Origin: Pseudobacteroides sp.
Lineage (GTDB): Bacteria > Bacillota > Clostridia > Acetivibrionales > DSM-2933
Direction of reading: 5' to 3'
Length of the DNA: 58,847 nt
NCBI RefSeq assembly: GCF_036567765.1
Contig: NZ_DATCTU010000016.1
Coordinates: forward strand, 1-58,847
The stretch's first letter is position 1; the number at the start of each line of letters is the position of its first letter. The position numbers and the translations under genes are program-made. Positions 9,142 through 20,100 of this stretch are shown here, piece after piece. The notes under the pieces were generated by a model. It was not told the DNA's origin and did not search any database. It worked only from the letters and a program-made list of their open reading frames with translations.

Positions 9142-10265
9142 TACCTCACCGATTCAGCAATTTTAATTAATTCGTCCTTGCTCATAGAACCGCCAATCGA
9201 ATACAACACTCCCTTATTATACCATACAATATTGGTGTATTGTGAATCGGAACTCATCACATATCCCTTTGCACCATTAATACTTATTTCCTGTGATTTT
9301 GAATCAATAACAGGAATGTACAGTGTATTCTTCCAGTCCCTCGCATCACTTAACTGCTTCTTGATATTTTCCGGTATAATGGGCATGGATAAAAGCGAAT
9401 TATAAATATCATCCGGATTTACCCCTTCCGGTGCTTTTATTTCAGGAACTTTAGACAACCCAAAATCAAATCTGTCTTTTGTTTCATTGTTGTAACTTGC
9501 ATATATTGCTCTTGGAAAATCAACCTGAAATGTTTTTCCATCCAGGCTATCGGGCAGAAGCGTTTTTGTTCCGAATGTTTTAAGAACCTTGTTTATACTT
9601 GGAACATTTAATGTAAATTCCATGCTATAGGGATTTACAGTTGATATCTGAGGATTTATTCCGTAGGATTCATTGGGAAAAGCTGCATCTATATCCGTCA
9701 GGGCTTTTGCTTCTTCAAGGTTTATATTCTTGTGCTCTCCGCCTGTTGTCTTGATTTTACCCATATTCTTTAGGTCTATCTCAGCATCTCTTTGCATCAT
9801 TTGTTCCTTGATATTCCGAATATCATCAAGGGTTATATTGATGCTTTTTACATCATTCGCCCTGAATATCAAAAGCGTGTTTGAGATGGCAGCTCTAACA
9901 GGCTGAAAAGCCAGTGATGATGTAAGAAGTACTGCAGCACATGCAACAGCAGCAATTTTTTTATTTTTTAACATAATCTTAGACACTCCTTTTTTATTTT
10001 GTTTTTTAACATTGTTCTCATTATAATCATTGCTTTTTACTTGAATAGGTCTCTCACTTTCATTAACAGTATTAACCCTTTCATACATATTATCCCTGTA
10101 TGCCTTAATTTTCATAAATGCAAAGTCATCATTTGCCTTTAACACGCTCAATGTCTCTGTGCATTTTTCACACTGTCCAAGGTGCTGTTCTAGCTGCTTC
10201 CTTATGTCAATTTCCAGTTCTCCATCTATATATGCCTGTAAAAATCCATTATCCTGACACTTCAT
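9141..10265 (-). CDS. Anti-sigma factor with zinc-finger N-terminus and extracytoplasmic sensor domain
   Basis: Residues 1-40 form a zf-HC2 anti-sigma fold with C3 and H28-x3-C32-x2-C35. One membrane segment lies at about residues 105-125 (KKIAAVACAAVLLTSSLAF), and ~250 residues lie outside. Such proteins bind an ECF sigma factor until an envelope signal frees it. The gene overlaps the sigma gene by 4 nt and precedes the ABC genes, so the sensor, sigma and exporter form one module. The external domain is not a family I recognise with certainty (DUF4367-like is possible). Confidence 0.82.
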   Translation of the reverse strand: MKCQDNGFLQAYIDGELEIDIRKQLEQHLGQCEKCTETLSVLKANDDFAFMKIKAYRDNMYERVNTVNESERPIQVKSNDYNENNVKKQNKKGVSKIMLKNKKIAAVACAAVLLTSSLAFQPVRAAISNTLLIFRANDVKSINITLDDIRNIKEQMMQRDAEIDLKNMGKIKTTGGEHKNINLEEAKALTDIDAAFPNESYGINPQISTVNPYSMEFTLNVPSINKVLKTFGTKTLLPDSLDGKTFQVDFPRAIYASYNNETKDRFDFGLSKVPEIKAPEGVNPDDIYNSLLSMPIIPENIKKQLSDARDWKNTLYIPVIDSKSQEISINGAKGYVMSSDSQYTNIVWYNKGVLYSIGGSMSKDELIKIAESVR

Positions 10266-10792
10266 ATAACTGTACCTCCCTTTACATACTTTTCCTTAAA
10301 CTTTGCCTGAGCCCGGGCAAGAATCGTCCCTACTGAGGATTTTTCCACTTTTATTACTTCAGCTATTTCATCATATTTATAGCCTGAAAACTTCATCAGC
10401 AAGCATACACGGTCTCTCTCGGGAAGTGAATCCAGTATCTTTTTTGTCTGCCTGATATCATAATTCATTATGGCAGCATCCTCAATGGATATCACCTTAT
10501 CCGATTCACCTTCATAAATAACCGGCTCCTTGCTTTTTCTAGAGTTTTCATTTCTTATATGGTTATAAGCCAGGTTGTTTGCAACCATTGAAAGCCAGGC
10601 TACTATATTTGAGTGCTGGGGAGGTGCATTATAAAGCTTTATAAAAGCTTCCTGCGTCAAATCCTCTGCGGTTTGTATGCTTCCGGTTATATAAGCAGTG
10701 TGCCGAAGTATCACATTATAATACTTTTCATAAATGAGTCTGAAGTTATCAGATACATTTTTAAATCCGTTAATCTGACTTTCCATCGACAT
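10262..10792 (-). CDS. ECF RNA polymerase sigma factor
   Basis: The 176-residue product has sigma region 2 (AEDLTQEAFIKLYN, then VAWLSMVANNLAYNHIRN) and region 4 (LPERDRVCLLMKFSGYKYDE followed by the KSSVGTILARAQAKFKEKY recognition helix). The short acidic linker is typical of SigW/SigV-type ECF factors. It leads a four-gene operon with overlapping frames and most likely autoregulates it. A 12-bp palindrome GATAAATTTATC lies upstream at about 10838-10850. The exact ECF promoter could not be assigned. Confidence 0.88.
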   Translation of the reverse strand: MSMESQINGFKNVSDNFRLIYEKYYNVILRHTAYITGSIQTAEDLTQEAFIKLYNAPPQHSNIVAWLSMVANNLAYNHIRNENSRKSKEPVIYEGESDKVISIEDAAIMNYDIRQTKKILDSLPERDRVCLLMKFSGYKYDEIAEVIKVEKSSVGTILARAQAKFKEKYVKGGTVI

Positions 10793-10939
10793 GCTTATGG
10801 CAATTCACCCCAATCAAATTAGTGTACGTACAATTTAGATAAATTTATCTCAATAAGAAGTATTAATCACTCTATCTATAATGTTAACACTTAACTAACT
10901 GATTTTGTGACAAAATATTTTTTGTAAAATTTCCAAGTT

Positions 10940-10980
10940 GCGGTGCAGTATACACCACAATTCCCTAGACGTGCAAAAAA
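10940..10980 (-). repeat. Dispersed repeat copy B (GTCTAGGRAATT motif)
   Basis: On the minus strand this reads TTTTTTGCACGTCTAGG, then GAATTGTGGTGTATACTGC. It matches copy A over about 33 nt. On the other side of the terminator, GTAGGAAATTATAC at ~11013 is a degenerate inverted copy, so the unit may be palindromic around the terminator. Confidence 0.5.
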
Positions 10981-11008
10981 GAGGCAAATTTAAATCTGCC
11001 TCTTTTTA
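10976..11008. terminator. Bidirectional terminator after the giant surface-protein gene
   Basis: AAAAAGAGGCA (10976-10986) pairs with TGCCTCTTTTT (10997-11007) around a 10-nt loop. It ends the minus-strand operon whose last stop is at 11109. Confidence 0.75.
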
Positions 11009-11108
11009 ATTTGTAGGAAATTATACAATTTTATTCTTTAAATAAATTTACTAAAGTGACCTACAGCACTTCTCTCAAGCTGAAGGAACTTTGATTTGCC
11101 AACCTGAC

Positions 11109-14100
11109 TTAAGGCTCTACCCCCTGGATCAGGTTTCCAGATTGATAAACTGTAATTTTATCAAAGTCTGAATAGGTTCTGCTTACTCCATCAAAGGAAT
11201 AGTCATTTGTCTGTGTGTATGGGGGGTAATAGTCTTTTGGGTGAAATCTTGCCAATACTTCTACATATTCTCCAGGTTTTAAAATTGGAGTGGTCGTCTG
11301 AAAACCTACTTCCAGGTAATGGTCAGCCTTTTCGAGAGGTACAGGCATCGTTACAAAAGCACTAGTAACATTTGGACTGATAGGAGTCCAGTCACATACA
11401 AATTCCTGAGGTTTATTGTTATCAATTGTATAATAGTAGCGAAGCTTTAGAGTATTTAGGTCAACATTTTCCGTGCCCATATTCATAATCTTGAATGTTG
11501 GTGCTATGTTATTGTTAACTTGATCTGTAATCTGGTTATAGAACTGGACCTTTATGGATGATTTTGCATAGCCGTATACATTGAAGTCCCATAAAGAATA
11601 TCCTGATGTCAATGCCCTGGAAGTGCCATATACCCTAACATATCTGCCGCTTACAGAGGACAATTTGATATCGTCTATTCCTCCATCGCCTGAAGTTGTT
11701 GAATATACCTCACTCCATGTTGTTCCATTATCGGACACCTGAATCCTATAAGCTTTTGCATGGCAGTCTGCTGCCCAGTTAAGCCTTACCTTTACAATCT
11801 GGGAAACTCTTCCCAAATCCACATAGATCCATTGTGGATCGCTGGAATTGGATGTCCATCTAGTAGAAGAATTGCCGTCATTCGCTTTGCTTGCATTTTG
11901 TGTGCTATTAGGTGATGAACTTGCTGTTATTGCTTTGTTAAGTGCCAAATCATTGGGCATTGCTTCTGTCTTGAATGTTAAGGCAGTACTGGAAGCCAGG
12001 ACGGTTCCGCTGGAACCCTTTGCCTTTATTGTAACCGAATACTGGGTATTAGCTGACAGGCTGTTTAATGTAAAGGACCTTGAATTAGTATTATTTATTA
12101 ATGTAGTACCCAAATATAAATCATACGATGATATTCCAGTTATTCCACTTGGGGCATTCCAAGCAATAGATGCAGACTCAAAATCCACTCTGGTCACGTA
12201 AGGTATGAATTCAGTACTTACCGGCTTACTTGACGGGGAAGCAATAAGTCTTGCCCTAGGCACAACTTCCCTTGCCTGGGATGTGCTCTGCCATTCAAGC
12301 TTTATACCGCCATTTCCGTCAGTTGCGTATTCAACAATGATGTCTGTGACTTTTCCAGCTGTAAGCTTGATCACTCCGCTGAAATTGCCGGTACCATCCA
12401 TAAGGAATTTTCCGTCAACCCAAACTGATGCTTTTCCGTTTGGTATTGTCACATAGAATGTGTGATCCTCAGAATATCTTGGAAGGACTTTACCTGACCA
12501 TCTTACTGAATATGTTGAATCCTGAACCAATCCTCCTGCAGGCGGTGTTTTCATGAAGTCAAAGTTGATTCCTGGATCAATTGTTTTAAACCTGGATTCT
12601 GAGAAATACTTGTTTTCAAAGTATTCTGCCATCAAACCGTTTGATGTCTTGTCATAACCCTGTTCATAGTAAGGAGTATCCAAGTATGTAGTGTACTTTA
12701 ATCCTTCAACTATATACTGAAGTGCATATTTTAAATTAGTACCCGGATCAATATCACCCAATGCACCGGTAAAGCTTGTTCCGCTTTTTGCCAATGGAAT
12801 TTCCTGCCTAGGATCAGTTAAAAGTATTGCTTTTGCTGCTGTCGGGGCTACGGATACTCCCTCCACATTAAAGCTTGTAACTGTAATATCTAACTTGCCT
12901 GTGGCTGGATTTCTGGTTAATATAACAGGTATGGTTGATGTCTTGGGAATAGTTGACTGATAACGAGTACCTGTTTGTGGTGTGCTTATACTTTCACCCC
13001 CCGTACCAAATGTAAAGTAGTAGGATACATTGGTTCCGTCAGAAAGCTTTCCTAAAGGCACTTCCCAGTAATTGGTATTCTTGGTCATATCTACAGATGT
13101 ACCTGTTCCACCGGCTACACTATATGTTACTTTAAAAGTAGCAGGATTGAATCCGTTTGTTGGGGTAGCTCTAAGATATACCATATCATCATCTTTTACA
13201 AATAGACTTGTAGTAAAAATGTCCGATGTTGATGTTGGATTTTTATATTGAACTATATACTCATAAACAGGTGTTGTAAATGTTGTACCAGATATTACAT
13301 AATTAAACTGGTATTTGATTTTAGAGTTATGGTTTACCATACCTACATCAATGGACCATCCGTCGGTTGTTACAGAAGGAACCCTTGATAATGCTGTGCC
13401 ATTTATCTCAAGCTTCGCAATCTGTAATGAAGTTACATTTTTACCTTTTACATTGATAGTTACGTTTCTTCCATTCAATGTTACTTGTCTCGACAAATCT
13501 TCTGTAGTTATACCATTATTCACTACATAAACAATGATCCTTTGGGAAACCACTACATTGGATGATATATTAGCCGATACCAGATATTCTCCGGGAACTG
13601 TAGCTGCAGGAACAGAAATATTGACACTTGAGTTGGGAATATCTGCAGTAGCTATTATATCTTTACCTGAAGTTGCAGTAAAGTTTTTACCATTGTTTAC
13701 AATCCTGATTGCCACTGACTCTCCAGGATTTAAGAAAACCTTAATAGGATCTGTATCAAAATTGGTCATTGATCCGGCACCGAAAATTTTGATGGGAATC
13801 AAAGGAGTTGATGACTGTCCTCCTGTAGTTGCACGGACACTTCCTGATGTAGTACTTGGAGGCACTACAAATGTGAGCTTGTTGCTTCCATCCCTTGATA
13901 CGACAGCAGCTGATTTTGGACCTAAAGGAGTTACAATTTCAACGGTCGTTGTTGAATTAAAGCCTTCACCGTATAATGTAACCTGATCTCCACTGTTTGC
14001 TTTGTCGGTTGAAACAGAAGATGTACCAACTCCTACAGCATTATCGGTAACAGTAACATTAAGGTTTCCAAGGTCGCTGTAAACACTGCCTGTCATACTG

Positions 14101-17100
14101 CTGGACATGCCAGCACCTTCAATAGCTACAGTTATAGGCCCTGCAACCTCTGTATCCGGTACAGTCACTGTAACCTCAGTTACTTCGCCCATGTTTACGA
14201 TAGTTTTATTGAAGTTTACTGTCCATCCAGCAGGCTTAGTCTTGACTCTTAAGGATACTTTTCCAGCATATGCAGTTTTTGAATCCAGCTTAATGTAAAA
14301 TTTGCCGCTAGTTCCCTTCTGTACCTTGCCTGTATCTCTGACCTTGACCCATGAATAACTTGGATCGGTAATTTTTATCTTTCCATTTGCTTTTATGGTG
14401 TCATCATACCATGTCGTAGCTGTGGCAAGAGAAGTACCTACTTTCACTTCATACTCTCCAGGAGTAAAACCTTGGGGTATGGTTGCTGTGAGTCTTGCCT
14501 TACCGCTTTCATCTGCTACAAGTGCCAATTCAGTACTTCCTAAGTATACCTTGTTTCCCTCCAAAAGTTGTTCACCATATACATCTAGTTTTCCACCTGT
14601 CAGTTTGGAAAATGTCTGAGGATATACTTTAGAGATCTTTAATGGAAGAACAGAAAAACTATAAGGTATGGATATGGTTTTGTAATCATCAGGGTTGCTT
14701 GCATTTGAAACCCTAATAATTATATTGTTTGTCTGGCCTGCTGTATAATCCTTCAATTTGATGTTTGAGGTCAAATTGAATTTAATTTCGCTTGCACCTG
14801 CTGCAACATCGATAATATCCTTCTGGAAGGATACATACGCCTTTTGGTCATTGCTATCGACAGATACCAGCACCTTGCCAGCAGCCGCTGCATTGATTGT
14901 AATTTTTCCTTCAGCAGTACCCTCAATAGGAAGGCTGATATTTCCTGCTACTCCATTGGACAAACCGGATACTATAACATTGGAATTTCTTTGGAGCCAT
15001 ACTTCAACCTTGTCAGACTCAGGTCCCAAAGTTATATTGTTAGTTATTGTTTCAAAGCCAAGAGTCCCGCCAAAGTCGTATACAAAGCCCTTGCTTGGGT
15101 CATTGTACCTGTAGGGAACTATATAAACCAGCATTTTTACAGGCTTCATTGTTCCAACATTGCTTACAACCGACATATACTCTGTAAACTGACTGAGTCT
15201 TATGCTGGTCATATTGCCTATGTTGATTTTTCTTGTACCTTTTTTCACATTATCAACATAACAATCTGCAAATACCATATACCCGTCAGCAGTCTTGGTT
15301 GTGCTTGTAAATGCCACATCAAGGTTGTATTTGTAATCAGGTGATGATCCGTATGCTGATACTACAGCACTCAAATTTGTTACCTTTTTCATTGTTGTGT
15401 TATTGATATTAAATGTCTTAATTGTACCATTCTCTGTGTAATCATCTCTTGAAGCAACATCATACAAATCGGTTCCAGGAGCTCCAAGTGACAAGCTGCC
15501 GGTTTCACTGAATATGTTACCGTCAGTACTGCATGTCACCTTGCGGACAAACTCAGCAGCAAGGTTGTAAGAGCCACTTCTCATTATGCTGACGTCAATA
15601 GCTGCAGTAAACTTGCCGTCGCTTCCGATTGTGAATTTGGTTGCACCTTCTGTCTTGTCATTGGTGTTGTTTGTAGCAACAAGTCTATCGCTTGGAATAA
15701 CTTTATCGTTAGCATCCTTTGGACCTGTTTTAAGAATAAGATTTACTATTTCTGTTCCTTCATAGAGATTAATCTGACCTGAAACATTTAATTTGCCTGT
15801 TCCTTGATCATATGAAGCACTGTTTATTTTTAACGATGATTCATTCATCTTTGTGATAAATGTAACTGCTACAGGTTCATCGCTTCTAGCCTCAATTATC
15901 CAATCTCCTTTTTCAGGGTTGGCAATTGCAAATAATGTTGATACCCCCATTTGTCCCGTTTCATTACCGGCATCATCCAATCTCTCTGTTTCATTTACTT
16001 CTTTACTGAATCTTTGATCTGTTAGAGGAATAAGAGTTTTGTTACCATTGGCATCCACATAATAAATTGTCAAAGAAGGCTCGTTATTGAAAGTTGCAGC
16101 TGTAAGAACCATTCTTTCAAGGGAATCGGCATTTGTAAACTTGACTCTTGTTCCCTTTATTCCATTTGCTTCGGTGAATTCTTCAATAATAGGTGCTGCT
16201 GATACAGATGCTGCTGCAAGTATTGTGCTTGTAACCGGAAGTCTTACAGCAGGTGCAATATCTGATGTTTGTGTCTTTATACCAAGGGAAATATTTGTGC
16301 TTATACCGGCAGAAGCTTGTACTGTACCGGTTGAGTTGGGCTGCGGAACATAGATATTGTAGTTTGTAAAGAATTTGAGTCCTCCATCTCCCACAAAAGC
16401 CGACATACCGCCTAGTATAGGGAAGCTCACTTTGACCTGGAACCCTACTTTGCCGTTTGTAAATCTTCCAAATTTACCGCTTAGGCCTTCAAACCATATA
16501 TCATTCCTTGGAATCCTAAGTCTCCATCTCCAGATCTTCTTGTTTAAAATAGCTCCTCTGTCAAGTCTTACCTTGACGCTGCCTTCACCGCTTATTGAGG
16601 TACTTCCGTCATATTTGTAAACATACATTATTACTTTTCCTTCAAGGCATAATACCCTGACCTCTGCACGAGCTGCAAATATTTCATTTGCATAGGCCAC
16701 ACCTGCTTTTGCTTTTACAAAGCCTTCAAATATAGATGCACTTGCATCCATTGCAAATCCCCAGTTATTAAGCTCTACCCAAACGTCTGCTTCAGCCTGA
16801 AGTACCTTGCCTCCTGAGGTTCCATCCACAAGACCTAATCCCATGGAAACTATTTTAAGGTTTTTACTTCCTCCAAACATGAAGCTGAAATCGCCGGGGA
16901 AATTATCAGGCAAATCACCGCTTGTAAGGCTTCCTCTTATCTTTTTAAGGCTTAAGCCTGTTGTGCCAAGTGGTATTGCCTTGTTCAACGTTAATTCGAA
17001 GGAAGCTTCTTTAACTATTCCAAAGAAGTTGTCGCTGTATTTTTGAACAGTGAGGTTTCCTTCTACTGCTCCAAGTCCCGGAATTGTAATACATGCTCCG

Positions 17101-20100
17101 CCGCCGAAGTATGAGTAAACCCTGCCTGTTTCATCTCTTTTTTCTTCACCGAATCTTGCCTTCAGGTTTGTTATTCCAATTCCACCCAATGACAATTCGG
17201 GAATGGTCATTTCTGCTCCTGTTATGGATACTCTGTCGTTCGAGATATAGACATCCTTAAGTTCCACAGAATAGCCGCTTGAGACTGTAGCAGAAGCACT
17301 GGCTATTTTAATGCTGAACTTTTTATCGCTATATGCCATGGAAAGATTAACAAGGGTTACTTTTATGGCATTTAATTCAAATACATTGTATACGCATGCA
17401 CCAGGCAATGAAACATTACCTATTGAAAAATCCCATGAACCATTGGTATAGCCTATAGTCAAGCTTGAAGCGGCTATCTCCATGTTTTTCTCTTCATCTT
17501 TCAAATCTGCAGCCTTATAGTACTTCAAGCCGCCAAAAGTCGGTATTTTTAATGATGGTTTGATTATTGTAACAGCATTATTGTCAAAATCCAGTGTAAG
17601 ACCCTTTGCCTTAAACTCAATGCCTAAGTCAATGGATATATCGCCATTGTATGTGGCACCGTCGCAGCTTACCTTTACTTTAGGATTGGACATATCTGCA
17701 ACATCAAATGCCAAATAGCTTATCTGGATGTTTGAACCCTTAAGGGAAGGTATAACCGAATCAATATTGCAGGTTACTGTTTTTGCAACAATATTCATTG
17801 AATATACGCCTGTAGCAGCATTCTTTGTGACACTTCCTGATAATCCTGTGATGCTTATGAGATTGCCAAGGAGATTCATTGTATTGCCTGTACTTACATT
17901 AAAGGAACTGAGTCCGTTTTTTGAACTCATGGTCAGGCCTACATCACATGTAAGTCCAGGTGCGTCACCAACCTTAGGGAAGTTTACACTCACATCCGTT
18001 GCTTTTACTGTCCAAAGGTCAGAAGCATCGTATGCCAAGTCAATTTTACCGCTTGTCCCTGTGGTTACAATCATGTTTCCGCTAAATAGACTTACACTGC
18101 CGGAGATTTTTCCTTTAATAGCTTCTATTCCGCCAATGGGGTCTGTTAAAAAATTTTCATTCAATGCAAACTCAGTAATAAAGAAATTGACATCTCCTGC
18201 ACCAGGAATGTTTATTGTTGTACCAACATTTTGGAATGTGAATACAACTTTTTTGGGGGATTCTTTTGTGTAATTGCTCCATACTTCGTTTACAAACTTG
18301 AAACCAATTTTCATATTAGTATCAGTTGCACCTGGTTCCGGAAGTGGATTTAGCTGTATATTGCCTATCTTGATACCATTTCCATTTGGTATCGTAACCT
18401 GGGCCCCTGCACTGAATGTACCGTCCGTTGCAATGGAGAAATCAGCATCTACCAGTGTATGTGCATCATCCGGCAAAACAAATTTACCCTTGAAATTGAC
18501 GCTGAAGATACCGTTTGCATCCACTCCACCCGATATTACCGCACCGGGCTTCAACTCCAAACCATTGTAGATTTGTATGTTATTAGTGCCCGTAACAGTT
18601 ATTGTAAGCTCAATAGCTTTGATCATATCAGCAAGTTTTGTTGCATTTCTATTGATGATCAATTTATTAAATGATGTTGAAATTGGAGGAGTGTTGCTTG
18701 GCCTTAAGCCTTCAATAACACAGTCTTCTTCAAAACTTATTTGCAATGAAGTTGCTGCAATCTCATCCTTTGTGATCGAAAGGGATCCAAAGGATATTTC
18801 GGCAAACTCCGGAATCTTAAGCTTAATCCTAGCATCATCAAGAGCAGATACATCAAAACTATAATCTGAGTATTGATTTGTGAATATATCATAAGTCAAG
18901 CCTCCGCTTATTAAAAGTTTGCTTATTTGATCATATTCAGCATAACTCTTTGATACCTCAAGGAAATTATTTAAAGGAAATGTACCTGCTGCCTTTACAA
19001 TAAGCTGTGTATCCTTCAAATTCAGCTTCAGGTTTACAGCATGGCTTTCACCTAAAATATTTAACATTGTTTTAGGTGATAACGTAATAGATTCATCACT
19101 TGCGAAAGATGCATCAATATTCAAAGTATAATTTGCCCAATCAAATAGTTCTAACTTTGCAAGTTCAAATTTTAATCCGTTTAAGGTAGCGTAGGACGAA
19201 TCATCATATATATCGCTTTCATCAACATTAATTTCAAGTGTTGAGCTGGTATTTGCTGAAAGCAGCTTTTTAATCCGATGCCATCCGTTATATTTGTAAA
19301 CATTTCCGGTAATCTTTGCAACGAAATTAGCCGATACCAATTTACCTTCACTTGAATATTTTGCTTTTGCAGAAGTGAGCTGTAAATTGTCAAATATAAC
19401 ATTTGACGGATATTTTATAATTTTGCTGTTTAATGGATTGGTCTCGTCGTATTGAATTTTGAAGCCATTATAAGATATCAGTTTTTGCTTGTAATAGGTT
19501 GGGTCCAATGTGGCCTTTACTTTTAATTTTGATAATGACATTGGTCCCCCTGTATTCTTAAGCACAAGCAGAATATCATTCTTGCTTCCAGGCATCAAAT
19601 ATTTTTTGTCAATTGTCATTGTTCCAACACCAGGATGAACTCCTGTTGCAGCTTTTCGTCCATTTATATATACATTTACTTCATCATCAATACTTATTGC
19701 ACCTGTTCCTTCATTTACAAGAATCAAATTTAAAGCATTCTCAGGAACATCAATTGTTGTCTGGAAAATGAACTTATCTCCTGCTGATGCACTGGGCGTG
19801 CTGAATGCACCTTGCCATGGCTCCCAGTTGTAATCAGTAGGAGTAGCTCCGGCTGAAGGAGCTGGTGTCGGTGTAGAAGTCATCGGCTTTATAATCAGGT
19901 CGTTTTCATCAATTGTGACTTTAGTAGTAGATTTGTTCCACACTGCCGCAATATCCTGTGTAAGCCCTGTAATGCTTATTGCCTTGCTCAGTGTTTTTTC
20001 CTTCAAAGTTGCACCAAGATTACAGGATTCATATACACTGTATGAATAATCTCCTGTTGCCATAGCTGAAGAAATATTTACTATCCATGAGCACATCTTG

